A stretch of 64,000 bases of DNA from Pontibacter anaerobius (GCF_026241195.1 NZ_JAPFQO010000005.1:124001-188000); one strand, 5' to 3'. Shown: positions 45,692 to 55,343, numbered from the stretch's first letter. Made by a program: numbers and translations. Notes: generated from the sequence alone by a model not told the origin.

Positions 45692-45927
45692 AGTAGTCAG
45701 TGATTAGAATATAAACTTTAACAAGCCACTCCCGTAAATATTGTGCCACAATTATATTCCTTACCGGAGAAATATTTCTGCCGCAAAAGCAATCCGGCCG
45801 GAAGGCTGGTAACAAAACCATAACATCAAGCTGCGTCGGCTGTTCTATACTTATACAAAAAAACCTCGTTTATACTTATTAAGCAACTATACTTTACAGC
45901 CATACACGTGTGGCAACAACACAGTTT

Positions 45928-48369
45928 ATGAGTAAAAACCCTAAAGGCAACTTTCACGAGACAGTAGTCTCCATAAGCAGCAGCGATGACGTAAAGCTGA
46001 GCGTGAACGATTTTCCGTTCAAGACAACGCTTAGCCTGGGCCCGCTTATCTCGTATTGGGAGGATAAAGTAAAGCATGACCCAAGCTGCAACGCCGACCG
46101 AATCCGTGACCTTATAAACCTGCTACGCAGCACGCCAGAGCTGATGGGCTCTATACAGGATGTATCGGTTATAGATAAATACATAGACACGGTTGATGTG
46201 CTGATGGAAGACATTTTTCCAGGGGCGTTGTGGGAGAATGACCTCAAGGCTGTGGCCGTACCTTTCCGGTTCCAAAGCTTTTACGCTACGCCAAAATTGG
46301 AGGAGCTGGAGCTGCTGGAAAGCGAAGACTCTTCTGAAAAACTGGACCTGGACCGCAAAACACTGCTTTTCCGCCTCATTCTGCAAGCTTATACCATTAT
46401 TCTGGGCAAGTTTTACAAGGCTAACTTTGTAATAGATGAGCCTTTTGTGTTTACTGTGCACGATAAGTTTACAGGGCTGCCGCGCCACTACAAAGTAGAT
46501 GTAGACCTTAAGTTTATGGAGGTGAAGGCCAAAAGCGAGGTAAAACCGCTGAAGCCCCAGCAGATCAATTTCCTGATAAACCGCTACAACAACCTGGACC
46601 TGTGGATGCAGATGCTCCCCCCGGAAAACTTCGAGTTCAGCGGCTTCGCCATCTTCGATTTTACCGATGTAACCATGGAGGAAACGATCTCCTCCCTGCG
46701 CTACGACTTGCTGGACAAAGACTCTGTGAGCTCTGAGGAAGGCTTTATGAGCCTGCAGGAAAAGCTGCGTGTGCTTTTCGGCCTGCCCGGCATACAGCTT
46801 GGGTTTGCCTCCTGCCCCAACCTGCGCGAGTTTGACACCAGCTACGCCCGCCGCATCTGGAGCGGCCTCATTCTGACACAGGACTGTGAATTATCGCTAA
46901 GCGACTTAAAGGGATCTATTTATGAACCCGTGCTGGCCCAGGGAAACACTGTAGTGGTGGAGGACCTAAAAGTGCTGCCACACCCCACGCGCATGGAGCA
47001 GAAACTGCTGGAAATGGGTCTGCGCAACCTTATCATAGCGCCGCTGCAGTACGAGGGAACCACCATCGGTCTGATGGAGCTGGCCTCTCCCATCCCCGGC
47101 GAGCTGAACGCTTTGTCCACCATCAAGCTTAAAGAGATACTGCCGCTGTTTGCCCTGGCCATGAACCGCAGCCTGGAAGAATTGCGCAGCAGCATACAGA
47201 GCATCATTAAAGAGAAGTATACAGCCATACACCCCATTGTAGAGTGGCGCTTTACGCAGGCAGCCATCAACCTGCTCGAGAAAATGGAGCGCAACAACAG
47301 CCCGGAGATCGAGCCGATCATATTCCGCGAGATTTTCCCGCTCTACGGCTCTTCTGATATCCGCAGCTCGGCCACGGAGCGCAACAAGGCCATACAGGGC
47401 GACATGCTGGAACAGCTGGTGCTGGCAAAGGAAGTTATACTTGCCGTGAAAGACAAGATGCCCCTGCCCATACTCGACGAGCTGATGTTTAAGATAGATA
47501 ACCTCTCACAAGGCATTCTGCACGAACTGAGTTCAGGCGATGAGGTAGTCATACTTGATTTTCTGCGCGCTGAGATAGAGCCGCTTTTCGATTACTTCCT
47601 GAGAAAAGAACCGACCGCGGAGCAGGCAATACAGGGATACCGCACGGCCATCAACAACCCCTACAAGGCAGTGTATAACAAGCGCCGCGCCTACGAGGAA
47701 AGCCTGTTCATGATCAACGAAACCATCTCCAGTTTCCTGGACCGGGAGGAGGAGAAGGCACAGCAGATCTTCCCCCATTATTTCGAGAAGTACAAAACCG
47801 ATGGTGTAGAGTATAACATTTACATAGGGGCCTCGCTGCTGAGCTCCGGCGACTTTCAGCCGATTTACCTGAAGAACATGCGCCTGTGGCAGCTCATGCT
47901 GACCTGCGAGATCGCCCGCCGCATACAGAAACTGCGCGCCAGCCTGAAGCTGCCGCTGGAGATCACGCAGCTTATACTGGTGCACTCCGACGCAATCTCT
48001 ATCCGGTACAGGCTGGACGAGAAAAAGTTTGACATTGAGGGCGCCAACAATATCAGTTACGAGATCATAAAGAAGCGCATAGACAAGGCCAATGTGCGCG
48101 GCACCGAAGAACGCCTGACGCAGCCCGGCAAGATCGCGATTGTGTATACCCAGCAAAAAGCCAAGCAGGAGTACATGCGATACCTGGAGTTTCTGCAGTC
48201 GGAAGGATACATCAGGGAAGAGGTGGAGCACCTGGAGGTGGAGGATTTGCAGGGGGTGCAGGGCCTGAAAGCGATACGTGTATCCATTAACCTGCAAGAA
48301 GAGCTGCGCCACAACATCGATGCCGGCGACGAACTACTGAGCATAGCGCAGTCCGCCAGCCTGAACTAG
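45928..48369 (+). CDS. large GAF-domain-containing protein
   Basis: An 813-aa cytosolic protein; the ATG at 45928 (MSKNPKGNFHETVVSI) is preferred to a GTG six codons upstream. A GAF-like segment lies at about residues 300-420 (SGLILTQDCELSLSDLKG, VVVEDLKVLPHPT, LRNLIIAPLQYEGTTIGLME), followed by long helical regions with no signature known to me (RTAINNPYKAVYNKRRAYEE, VEYNIYIGASLLSSGDF). There is no histidine kinase, GGDEF or other output domain. GAF domains bind small ligands or mediate dimers; the output here is unknown. It is a single gene with three TATACTT words in its 60-bp upstream region. Confidence 0.72.
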   Translation: MSKNPKGNFHETVVSISSSDDVKLSVNDFPFKTTLSLGPLISYWEDKVKHDPSCNADRIRDLINLLRSTPELMGSIQDVSVIDKYIDTVDVLMEDIFPGALWENDLKAVAVPFRFQSFYATPKLEELELLESEDSSEKLDLDRKTLLFRLILQAYTIILGKFYKANFVIDEPFVFTVHDKFTGLPRHYKVDVDLKFMEVKAKSEVKPLKPQQINFLINRYNNLDLWMQMLPPENFEFSGFAIFDFTDVTMEETISSLRYDLLDKDSVSSEEGFMSLQEKLRVLFGLPGIQLGFASCPNLREFDTSYARRIWSGLILTQDCELSLSDLKGSIYEPVLAQGNTVVVEDLKVLPHPTRMEQKLLEMGLRNLIIAPLQYEGTTIGLMELASPIPGELNALSTIKLKEILPLFALAMNRSLEELRSSIQSIIKEKYTAIHPIVEWRFTQAAINLLEKMERNNSPEIEPIIFREIFPLYGSSDIRSSATERNKAIQGDMLEQLVLAKEVILAVKDKMPLPILDELMFKIDNLSQGILHELSSGDEVVILDFLRAEIEPLFDYFLRKEPTAEQAIQGYRTAINNPYKAVYNKRRAYEESLFMINETISSFLDREEEKAQQIFPHYFEKYKTDGVEYNIYIGASLLSSGDFQPIYLKNMRLWQLMLTCEIARRIQKLRASLKLPLEITQLILVHSDAISIRYRLDEKKFDIEGANNISYEIIKKRIDKANVRGTEERLTQPGKIAIVYTQQKAKQEYMRYLEFLQSEGYIREEVEHLEVEDLQGVQGLKAIRVSINLQEELRHNIDAGDELLSIAQSASLN

Positions 48370-48633
48370 GGAAAATGCAAGTATAAAATATTCATAATAT
48401 CATATTTAACAAATAATTTCAACTTTTTACCATTGCCTAAACCAGCACTCTAACACACACAAATACACTATATATCAACAACTTAAACACATCATCACTC
48501 TAATCAACTCACAAGGCCTGAAATATTTATTCACGACAAGTGCAATTTTTTAAAAAAGGATTGCGTTCTCAGGGGGACTTGCAAGGCACAGGCTGCCGGC
48601 AAGTGTTGTTTCATCAAATCAACTTTTAGCCCA

Positions 48634-49440
48634 ATGAAACTGAGAAACAAATTTATGCCTGCTATGCTGATGTTAGGTGTGGTGGCGTTTAGCTCTTGCG
48701 ACAAGCAGGAAAATGAATCAATCCAGCCCGAGCTGGAGCAGGGAATGATCTCCCACATTCTGGCAGACTCTGCAGAAGTAAGTTCTTACAACTTTGCCGG
48801 CAAGCAGCTGAGCCAGATCAACCACTTTGATGTGGAATCAGGCGACCTGGCAAGCTTTGAGAAGTTTGAGCGCGACTCAAAAGGACGAATACTGAAGAGC
48901 AGCACCTACTCAGGCGACAGCAAGACTTTGCTTTCGGAGCAGAATTTCACGTACAACACTAACGGGGAACTGACCAAAAGCAGCATGGCCTACTACAGCG
49001 GCAGCAAACTGGAGTATACCGCCTACGCCACCTACGAATACGACACGAATAACAAGCTGGAGAAAAAATCTGTTTTTGAAGGGAAAGACACAGATAACCA
49101 GGGAAAGCTGAAGTCCTACACCACGTATGAGGCATTACCAAACGGCAACTACATACAGGAAAAGCAGTTTGTGATAGACGATAAGAACGAAGCTAAGCTG
49201 TTCTCGACCACTACCAACTCTTTCGACGCCAGCGTGAACCCGTTTCATACTTTAGCCGAGCCTGGCACTGCCAGCAGCCCTAACAACCTGGTGGCAACAT
49301 CTACGGTGGTGCACAACAGCAAGAAGACGTACAAGTATAGCTACTCGTATACTTACGATGAGCGTGGCTACCCGCTTACGCAAACCGTGGTATCTCCAGA
49401 CGGCGACCGCCAGACGTATAAGTACCTGTACAGCAACTAA
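48634..49440 (+). CDS. hypothetical lipoprotein with repeated Y-T-rich strands
   Basis: A 268-aa lipoprotein (MLGVVAFSSCDKQ, Cys near residue 23). The mature part consists of short beta units such as NQINHFDVESGD-like and FTYNTNGELTKSS, ATYEYDTNNKLEKKS, YSYTYDERGYPLTQT, similar to RHS/YD-type or DUF4595-like strands found in Bacteroidota lipoproteins. It should be surface or periplasmic. Function unknown. Closed by a strong terminator. Confidence 0.7.
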   Translation: MKLRNKFMPAMLMLGVVAFSSCDKQENESIQPELEQGMISHILADSAEVSSYNFAGKQLSQINHFDVESGDLASFEKFERDSKGRILKSSTYSGDSKTLLSEQNFTYNTNGELTKSSMAYYSGSKLEYTAYATYEYDTNNKLEKKSVFEGKDTDNQGKLKSYTTYEALPNGNYIQEKQFVIDDKNEAKLFSTTTNSFDASVNPFHTLAEPGTASSPNNLVATSTVVHNSKKTYKYSYSYTYDERGYPLTQTVVSPDGDRQTYKYLYSN

Positions 49441-49460
49441 TACAGAAGAAGCTACATTAG

Positions 49461-49505
49461 CAGCAGCGGCCCCGGGCATTGTTCTGGGGCCGCTGCTGTT
49501 TTTTT
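49461..49505 (+). terminator. terminator after the lipoprotein gene
   Basis: Perfect 13-bp stem CAGCAGCGGCCCC / GGGGCCGCTGCTG followed by T7. Confidence 0.87.
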
Positions 49506-49585
49506 ATACCAGCCCGTGATGTGCCTTCGTTATTGCAGAGATATCCACAGAATTAAGTATATTGGGTACAAAACAACGAAACACC

Positions 49586-49810
49586 ATGGCAAAAACGAAA
49601 ATAACGGTAAACAATAACGGATCGCTGCGAGTAGAGGGCGATGACTTTGAGATAGTAGATAAAGACGGTAACACCTACGGTTTGGGCGGGCGCACGCTCG
49701 TATCCATCTGCCGCTGCGGCCTGTCTAAGAACAAGCCATTCTGCGACGGCTCCCACAAAGGCCACTTCGAGCACAACGCCGAGGCTTTTGATCTTCCGCC
49801 TAAAAAATAA
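49586..49810 (+). CDS. CDGSH iron-sulfur domain protein (mitoNEET type)
   Basis: A 74-aa soluble protein from the ATG at 49586. The 2Fe-2S ligands are C42, C44, C53 and H57 in ICRCGLSKNKPFCDGSH, the complete CDGSH motif. Members handle redox or Fe-S transfer; here it is a single-domain bacterial form. The DUF2007 gene starts 8 bp after its stop, so both are likely cotranscribed. Confidence 0.93.
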   Translation: MAKTKITVNNNGSLRVEGDDFEIVDKDGNTYGLGGRTLVSICRCGLSKNKPFCDGSHKGHFEHNAEAFDLPPKK

Positions 49811-49818
49811 CACAACCT

Positions 49819-50262
49819 ATGGCTGAGCGCCTGGTAACCATTGCCACCTTTAACGAGCTTACTGAGGCTCACATACTGAAAGGACGCCTGGAGGCGGAGG
49901 GTATACTTTGCTTTCTTGGCGACGAGCACATTGTGGGGGTGCAGCCTTTTTACTCTGTGGCTGTGGGCGGTGTTAAACTAAAGGTAACCGAAGGCGATGT
50001 GATGGAGGCCAAATCCATACTTAGCCGCATACAGGAGGGCGCCAGCGAGTTTGATTACGACACCATTGAGATGGCTCCGCCCATGCAGGAGCACCCGGAG
50101 GCACGCACCTGCCCCAACTGCGGTTCCGACAATGTGGCCGAGGAAAAGTATAACAAAACAGTGTTTGGCCTCAGTTACCTGCTGCTGGGTTTTCCGGTGC
50201 CGTTTATGAGCCGGAAGTATACCTGCTATAACTGCCGCCATACCTGGAAGGAAAAGAAATAA
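49819..50262 (+). CDS. DUF2007 domain protein with C-terminal zinc ribbon
   Basis: A 147-aa protein. The N-terminal 70 residues match DUF2007 (VTIATFNELTEAHILKGRLE, then GIPCF-like LCFLGDEHIVGVQPFYSVAV), a putative signal-transducing domain of unknown role. The C-terminus holds a zinc ribbon with CPNCGSDNV and CYNCRHTW, with a hydrophobic stretch (VFGLSYLLLGFPVPF) in between. It is cytosolic or membrane-associated. A terminator overlaps its stop codon. Confidence 0.85.
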   Translation: MAERLVTIATFNELTEAHILKGRLEAEGILCFLGDEHIVGVQPFYSVAVGGVKLKVTEGDVMEAKSILSRIQEGASEFDYDTIEMAPPMQEHPEARTCPNCGSDNVAEEKYNKTVFGLSYLLLGFPVPFMSRKYTCYNCRHTWKEKK

Positions 50263-50292
50263 GAAAGGGAGCCCCACGAGGCTCCCTTTCTT
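50261..50292. terminator. bidirectional terminator
   Basis: Perfect 13-bp stem AAGAAAGGGAGCC / GGCTCCCTTTCTT between the convergent DUF2007 and susD genes. Confidence 0.8.
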
Positions 50293-50313
50293 ATTTATAC
50301 GCAGCAATCATAC

Positions 50314-51651
50314 TTATACATTCTCTGCAAAAGGTATCGGGAAGCTCACCCACACGTCATCCCCTCCCCTGTCTATCGGCAGCTGCCCCAACCGGTTGTA
50401 GCGGCGCATGTCTATCCAGCGGTGGCCCTCAAAGTATAACGAGAAACGGCGCTGCTCCAGCATCTCATTAATCAGCGCCTGCTCCGTTACAGGACCGGTG
50501 TAAGGCTGCAAACCATGGCCTGTACGGATAATATTCAACGCCCTGACGGCTTCACCTAAATCACCTGTTTGGATGTTTGCCTCCGCATAGATAAGTATGA
50601 GCTCCTCATTGCGGATGATCGGCACCGGATCGGTGTTGGTGGCATAAAGGGCCACATCATACCTGCCGGTCAGGAAACTCTGCGTCGCCGGTGCATTCCG
50701 CAACGATACTTTAGAGGCCCGGTCATCATTCGGAGCGATATCTTCAATATAACTCGGATGCGCGATACGTACCTCGCCTGCTGCATTCGGCGCAAAGTAT
50801 AGTGGGTTTAACTGGTCGCCGGGCTGCGTACTGAACACGTAGTACACGCCATTGCTGAAGGCGCCATCCAGGTCAAAGAAGGAGGCCTGCAACAAGGTTA
50901 AGGCCTCGGCGTAGTTCTCCCGGTAAACGGCCACCCGGGCAGCAAGGGCACGGTTAAACTCCAGGAAACCCGATGGGGTACTGAAACCTTCAAATCCTTC
51001 GGAAAGCGGGAAAGCAAACTCGGTGCCTGCCTGCTGCAAATGGTCTGCCGCCTCGTCCAGCAGCCCCGATATCGCGGTTAAGGCAGCGGCTTTATCCACT
51101 ATAGGCCCAAGGTTATCCGGATCCTCCACATCCAGGCGGATACCGTTCTCGTTCATCATTGTCAGGTTCATCAGCAGTTGGTGCGCCTTTATAGTCTTTG
51201 CAAAACCCAGGTAGCCCTGCCGCTGCTCTTCTGTAATCAGCTCCGTGTTAGTGGCCGCATCTATTAGGATGTTCGTGTTTTTAACTACCCGGTAGCGTGC
51301 CGACCAGGGGTTGGTGGTATAAAACGTATTGTTATCCAGCACAGCGTTGGCGGCCCCCAGCAGGTCTGAGGTAAAGCGCGGATCAGCACCGGAGAAACGG
51401 TAGTGCTCCCGCCCAATCACCCCCACATTATCATAGTAAGTACCCAATACATTGCGCATACCTGACTCAGTGCCAACAACCAGATTGTTCAGGTCATCCA
51501 CGGTGGCATTCTCCCTCACCGACTCAATGGTGGGGTTATTCGGATCCGGAATGTCGTCCAACTCACAAGATGGCAGCACCAGCGCCATGGCCAAAAGCGC
51601 CACCACAGGCTTATATTTCAGTTGTTTTATATAATTCTTCATGATGATCAT
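50314..51651 (-). CDS. SusD/RagB family lipoprotein
   Basis: A 445-aa lipoprotein (LLAMALVLPSC, Cys near residue 29; the start at 51642 would shorten it by three residues). SusD hallmarks are the helical N-terminal region (GYLGFAKTIKAHQLLMNLTM) and the C-terminal LINEMLEQRRFSLYFEGHRW followed by IDMRRYNRLGQLPI. It lies 8 bp after susC and caps that barrel. It belongs to a pair without any enzyme gene beside it. Confidence 0.92.
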   Translation of the reverse strand: MIIMKNYIKQLKYKPVVALLAMALVLPSCELDDIPDPNNPTIESVRENATVDDLNNLVVGTESGMRNVLGTYYDNVGVIGREHYRFSGADPRFTSDLLGAANAVLDNNTFYTTNPWSARYRVVKNTNILIDAATNTELITEEQRQGYLGFAKTIKAHQLLMNLTMMNENGIRLDVEDPDNLGPIVDKAAALTAISGLLDEAADHLQQAGTEFAFPLSEGFEGFSTPSGFLEFNRALAARVAVYRENYAEALTLLQASFFDLDGAFSNGVYYVFSTQPGDQLNPLYFAPNAAGEVRIAHPSYIEDIAPNDDRASKVSLRNAPATQSFLTGRYDVALYATNTDPVPIIRNEELILIYAEANIQTGDLGEAVRALNIIRTGHGLQPYTGPVTEQALINEMLEQRRFSLYFEGHRWIDMRRYNRLGQLPIDRGGDDVWVSFPIPFAENV

Positions 51652-51659
51652 ACTTTGTG

Positions 51660-54626
51660 TTAAAATCCGATTGAGAAGTGGAAGAAGTAGCGTCTGGCCG
51701 ATGGGAACGGCGTTACATCGACACCAGTAGAGAGCCCGTTGCCACCGAAGTTAGATACTTCCGGATCGTAGCCATCGTAATCGGTAAAGGTTAGAATGTT
51801 ATTGGCTGACGCACCCACACGAACCTGCCGGACTATTCCCCCGAAAGCCCTTTCCAGTAGCGGAGTTGGCAAAGTATAGTATAAACCCACCTCGCGCAGG
51901 CGCAGGTAAGAGGCATCCTGCACAAACGGCTCCGCTGATACGCCCAAGGCATCTATGCGCTCCTCAGCATTCGAAATGCCATCGCCATCATCGTCGTCAT
52001 CGTAATCAAACGAGGTGCCGCCCAGGTCAGTCAGCAGCTGCGTCAGGTTTATGTTCTGGCCACCTTGCTTCCAGTGCAGCAGAAACGAAAAAGTCAGATT
52101 CTGCTTGATAGTAAGAAAATTGTGGAAATTCATTTGAAAATCTGGTGCGGCATCGCCCAGCTTCGCCACTCCCTCATCTCCTTTTATACCTACTATCTGT
52201 GTGGCCGACTCTCCCTCCTCTATAAAGAAAGTACCCAGCGTGTTACCAAACGCCCCGAGCGGGAAAGCAGGCACGTCCAGCTGCGTAATCTCAGATTCGT
52301 TCGTCCAGTAACTTACCTTAGAGTCCCATTTAAAGTTGGTTGTTTCCAAAGGCACCGTGCTGAGCGAGAGTTCTACGCCACGGTTCTGCAGTTCGCCGGC
52401 GTTTACTACCTGCGTCGTGAAGCCCGAGGCAGGCGGCGTGTTACGGATCAGGATCAGGTCGGACACTGTTTTAATGTAATAAGTGGCCTCAAACAGAATT
52501 CTGTTGTTCCACATGCCGATGTCGAAACCTGTCTCAAACTCCTTCTGCCGCTCCTGCTCAATGCCTTCGTTGCCTCGCTGTGCGTTAACAATGGAACCTG
52601 GGTTACCCCCGATGTTAGACGCGACAAGTGAGGTGAACTTGGCCCCAAACGGAGGGAAGCCGCCAGCCTCGCCATACGCGGCACGCAGCTTCACCATGTT
52701 AAAGTTGTCATAGTCCCAGAAATCGAAATTGGTCAGGTTCAGGGCTACGGAGAACTTTGGGAAAGCCTTGAATTCATTTACATCCGCGTTGTTAGAGGAT
52801 TTATCCAGGCGCAAACCGGCAGTGGCAATAATGCGGTCACGCCAGTTTACCTCTTCCTGCATAAACAAGCCTTTGTTCCGCACCTTCAGCTGTGTCTGGT
52901 CTACCTCCACGGCTCCGGCCTGGTCCAGGTTACTCTGGGTACCGATCAGTTGCGTTGCCACGTTCAGCGTCAGGTCCTGGTTAAAGTTCTCCCGCGTTGC
53001 GCCCAGCGTTGTGGTCAGGAACAGTGAGTTGTCGGATAAGCTCAGGTTGTTTACCAGGAAAGCTGCGTAGTTAGTGTTCAGGTTATAATTGTTGCCCTGG
53101 ATAGAGGCGCCCCCTGTGCCGTTACCAGCCGACTGGAACTGCAACAGCCTTGGGAACAGGGCTCTGGTACGCAGGTTGTAAAAATCCAGGCCAGCCCTGA
53201 TAACCAGTTTGGTATTGCTCACGCCGCTCTCCTGCAGGTAACTGTTCAGTGTTAAACCTCCCAGGAAACGATCTGTGTTCTCCTCGTTCGTTATCAGGTC
53301 ACGGGTCTGCAGAAAATTGGAGGCTCCAAAAGGGTTGTTAGGGTACAGACCGCTTTCATCCGGGAAAAGATCCACAAAACTTGGCGTGGACGACATAGCC
53401 ACCCCAAAAGACACGCCCGCGTTATCGTTGTTTGTTAAGCCACGCTTTGCCGTAGAGTTAATGAAGTTTGAGCTCAGGCTGAAGTCAAACCGATCAGACA
53501 CCACATGGTCCAGGTTGAAGCGAATAGACTTCTTCTCATATCCCGTCCTCCGTATAATGCCTTCCTCGTCCTGTATAAGTCCGCCCACAAAGAACCGGGT
53601 CTTGTCGCTGCCCCCGCTCACATTAAGCCTCGAACTGTAGAGCATGCCGGTATTGCCGTACAGCTCCTCCTCATAGTCTACTAACCTACCTGCATCGCGT
53701 GCGGCCACAAAAAGAGGCACTGCGCTAGCTCCAAAAGAGGCTTCTACACGCTCTTCGTTGAGGGTGCGCATACCCAGCAGGTTAGCCGCCTCGGCAAACC
53801 CTATATCCTGAGAGAAATCTATCAACGTTTTACCGGCCGCACCACGCTTGGTGGTGATAATAACCACACCCGCCGATGCCAGGGAACCATAGATAGCCGC
53901 CGCCGATGCCCCTTTGAGTATCTCTATACTTTCGATGTCATCCGGGTTCAGGTCGGCGATACGGTTCGAGGCGTTATCCTGGTTAGAAGAATTACCTCCG
54001 CCACTGGCCGCTGTTACCGCATTCAAGCCCGAGGAGATGGAAGAGTTATCCATAATAATACCATCCACCACGTACAGCGGCTGGGAGTTACCGAAAATAG
54101 AGGTGATACCACGCAGCTTCATGGCTATACCACCTCCGGGCGCACCCGAGTTTGACACCACGTTTGCCCCAACCAGTTTACCGCTGATAGCAGCATCCAT
54201 GGTTTGCGGAGTGGTGATGCCTGTAATCTCCCGAGTGTTGATAGTGGAGACAGCATTGGCGGCGTTAGCCCGCTTAACCGTTGTGGCAAGGCCGGTTACC
54301 ACTACCTCATCCAGGCTGGTGATGCTCTCCTTCAGTTGCACCTCCAGTTCGATAACGGCGGGGGTTATGTTAAAAGTCTGCGATGTGTAGCCGAGAAAAG
54401 AGAACGTAAGTTTTCCCGATTCAGTGGGCAGTGTAATGGTGTAGTTGCCGTCGGCATCGGTGTTTGTGCCAACAGTTGTGCCGGGCACGACCACGCTTAC
54501 ACCTGGCAAGGCCCTGCCAGAACCGGCATCCGTTACGGTTCCCTGTACGGTGGTTTGCCCAAACAAGGCAAATGGCACCAGAAATAGCAGCAGGACAAGC
54601 AGCTTAAGTGGGTAATGTCTTTTCAT
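51660..54626 (-). CDS. SusC/RagA family TonB-linked outer-membrane protein
   Basis: A 988-aa TonB-dependent transporter. Signal peptide (LLVLLLFLVPFALFGQ), then the regulatory domain VQGTVTDAGSGRALPGVSVV (about 28-110), the plug with LDEVVVTGLATTVKRANAAN, PLYVVDGIIMDNS and IEILKGASAAAIYGS, and the barrel ending YFFHFSIGF. It pairs with the SusD gene 8 bp downstream. The substrate is unknown. Two interlocked inverted repeats lie 36-83 bp upstream of its ATG. Confidence 0.94.
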   Translation of the reverse strand: MKRHYPLKLLVLLLFLVPFALFGQTTVQGTVTDAGSGRALPGVSVVVPGTTVGTNTDADGNYTITLPTESGKLTFSFLGYTSQTFNITPAVIELEVQLKESITSLDEVVVTGLATTVKRANAANAVSTINTREITGITTPQTMDAAISGKLVGANVVSNSGAPGGGIAMKLRGITSIFGNSQPLYVVDGIIMDNSSISSGLNAVTAASGGGNSSNQDNASNRIADLNPDDIESIEILKGASAAAIYGSLASAGVVIITTKRGAAGKTLIDFSQDIGFAEAANLLGMRTLNEERVEASFGASAVPLFVAARDAGRLVDYEEELYGNTGMLYSSRLNVSGGSDKTRFFVGGLIQDEEGIIRRTGYEKKSIRFNLDHVVSDRFDFSLSSNFINSTAKRGLTNNDNAGVSFGVAMSSTPSFVDLFPDESGLYPNNPFGASNFLQTRDLITNEENTDRFLGGLTLNSYLQESGVSNTKLVIRAGLDFYNLRTRALFPRLLQFQSAGNGTGGASIQGNNYNLNTNYAAFLVNNLSLSDNSLFLTTTLGATRENFNQDLTLNVATQLIGTQSNLDQAGAVEVDQTQLKVRNKGLFMQEEVNWRDRIIATAGLRLDKSSNNADVNEFKAFPKFSVALNLTNFDFWDYDNFNMVKLRAAYGEAGGFPPFGAKFTSLVASNIGGNPGSIVNAQRGNEGIEQERQKEFETGFDIGMWNNRILFEATYYIKTVSDLILIRNTPPASGFTTQVVNAGELQNRGVELSLSTVPLETTNFKWDSKVSYWTNESEITQLDVPAFPLGAFGNTLGTFFIEEGESATQIVGIKGDEGVAKLGDAAPDFQMNFHNFLTIKQNLTFSFLLHWKQGGQNINLTQLLTDLGGTSFDYDDDDDGDGISNAEERIDALGVSAEPFVQDASYLRLREVGLYYTLPTPLLERAFGGIVRQVRVGASANNILTFTDYDGYDPEVSNFGGNGLSTGVDVTPFPSARRYFFHFSIGF

Positions 54627-54661
54627 AGAGAAGGGATTAATTTGAGATATAAACCACTACA

Positions 54662-54709
54662 CCACAGCTTTATACCTTATCTGCAGCTGTGGCAAGTATG
54701 ATAAGGTAT
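54662..54709. promoter_or_regulatory. interlocked inverted repeats upstream of susC (second pair)
   Basis: CCACAGCT (54662-54669) pairs with AGCTGTGG (54685-54692), and ATACCTTATC (54672-54681) pairs with GATAAGGTAT (54700-54709). The two stems overlap in a pseudoknot-like order, so they could be alternative structures or protein-binding sites in the susC leader. Confidence 0.45.
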
Positions 54710-54858
54710 GCATACGGCCCAACTAAAAATAAGTATAAAATATAGAGCATTTGTTGAATATCATACTTCTATATCCCCTGCCTATACCTCGCCTGCCTCA
54801 CCTGCCACAGTATAGTTTTAAGCTGGCAAAACACTTTACTTTTTAAAACACTACCCAC

Positions 54859-54887
54859 AAAAAAACCGCAGCCATTTCTGGCTGCGG
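54859..54887 (-). terminator. terminator of the acyl-CoA-binding protein gene
   Basis: 9-bp stem TGGCTGCGG/CCGCAGCCA with a 4-nt loop, followed on the minus strand by TTTTTTT. Confidence 0.75.
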
Positions 54888-54917
54888 CTATACTTGTAAT
54901 GGCTACTAAAAAGCTGT

Positions 54918-55172
54918 TTACCCTACCAACTCGTTTACATATTGTACATATTCCTCACGGGCTTCCTCCTGGCTTTTACCTTCCTGTTTTTTCCAGGCAT
55001 CCCACTTGGCAATGTTTTTAAAGTCAAAGCCGCCCGGACGCTCCGTGTTCACGTCGCCTTCGGTGGCCTGTTTGTAAAGGGCGTACAGTTTCAGCAGCAC
55101 GTCGTTGCTGGGGCGCTCAGGTAATGTTTTTGATTTAGCTACTGCGTTCTCAAACTCTTGTTGTGTGGCCAT
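54918..55172 (-). CDS. acyl-CoA-binding protein
   Basis: An 84-aa four-helix protein of full ACBP length. Conserved elements are KLYALYKQATEGDVNTERPG and KNIAKWDAWKKQEGKSQEEA, which include the Tyr and Lys residues that grip the CoA and the acyl chain. Binds long-chain acyl-CoA in the cytosol. Monocistronic, with its own terminator. Confidence 0.95.
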   Translation of the reverse strand: MATQQEFENAVAKSKTLPERPSNDVLLKLYALYKQATEGDVNTERPGGFDFKNIAKWDAWKKQEGKSQEEAREEYVQYVNELVG

Positions 55173-55343
55173 ATTCTATACTTGTTTTGATATGCTGATT
55201 ATTACCCAAGGTACAAAAAAGAACGCTGCATGCATAACTTTATACTTATTTTGTTTGATGGAGAATTTATATAAATTTATACACCCGTAGTAGCACCACG
55301 TTAACTGCACTCCGGAAAAGAGTTAAACTAACTAATCGTCACT

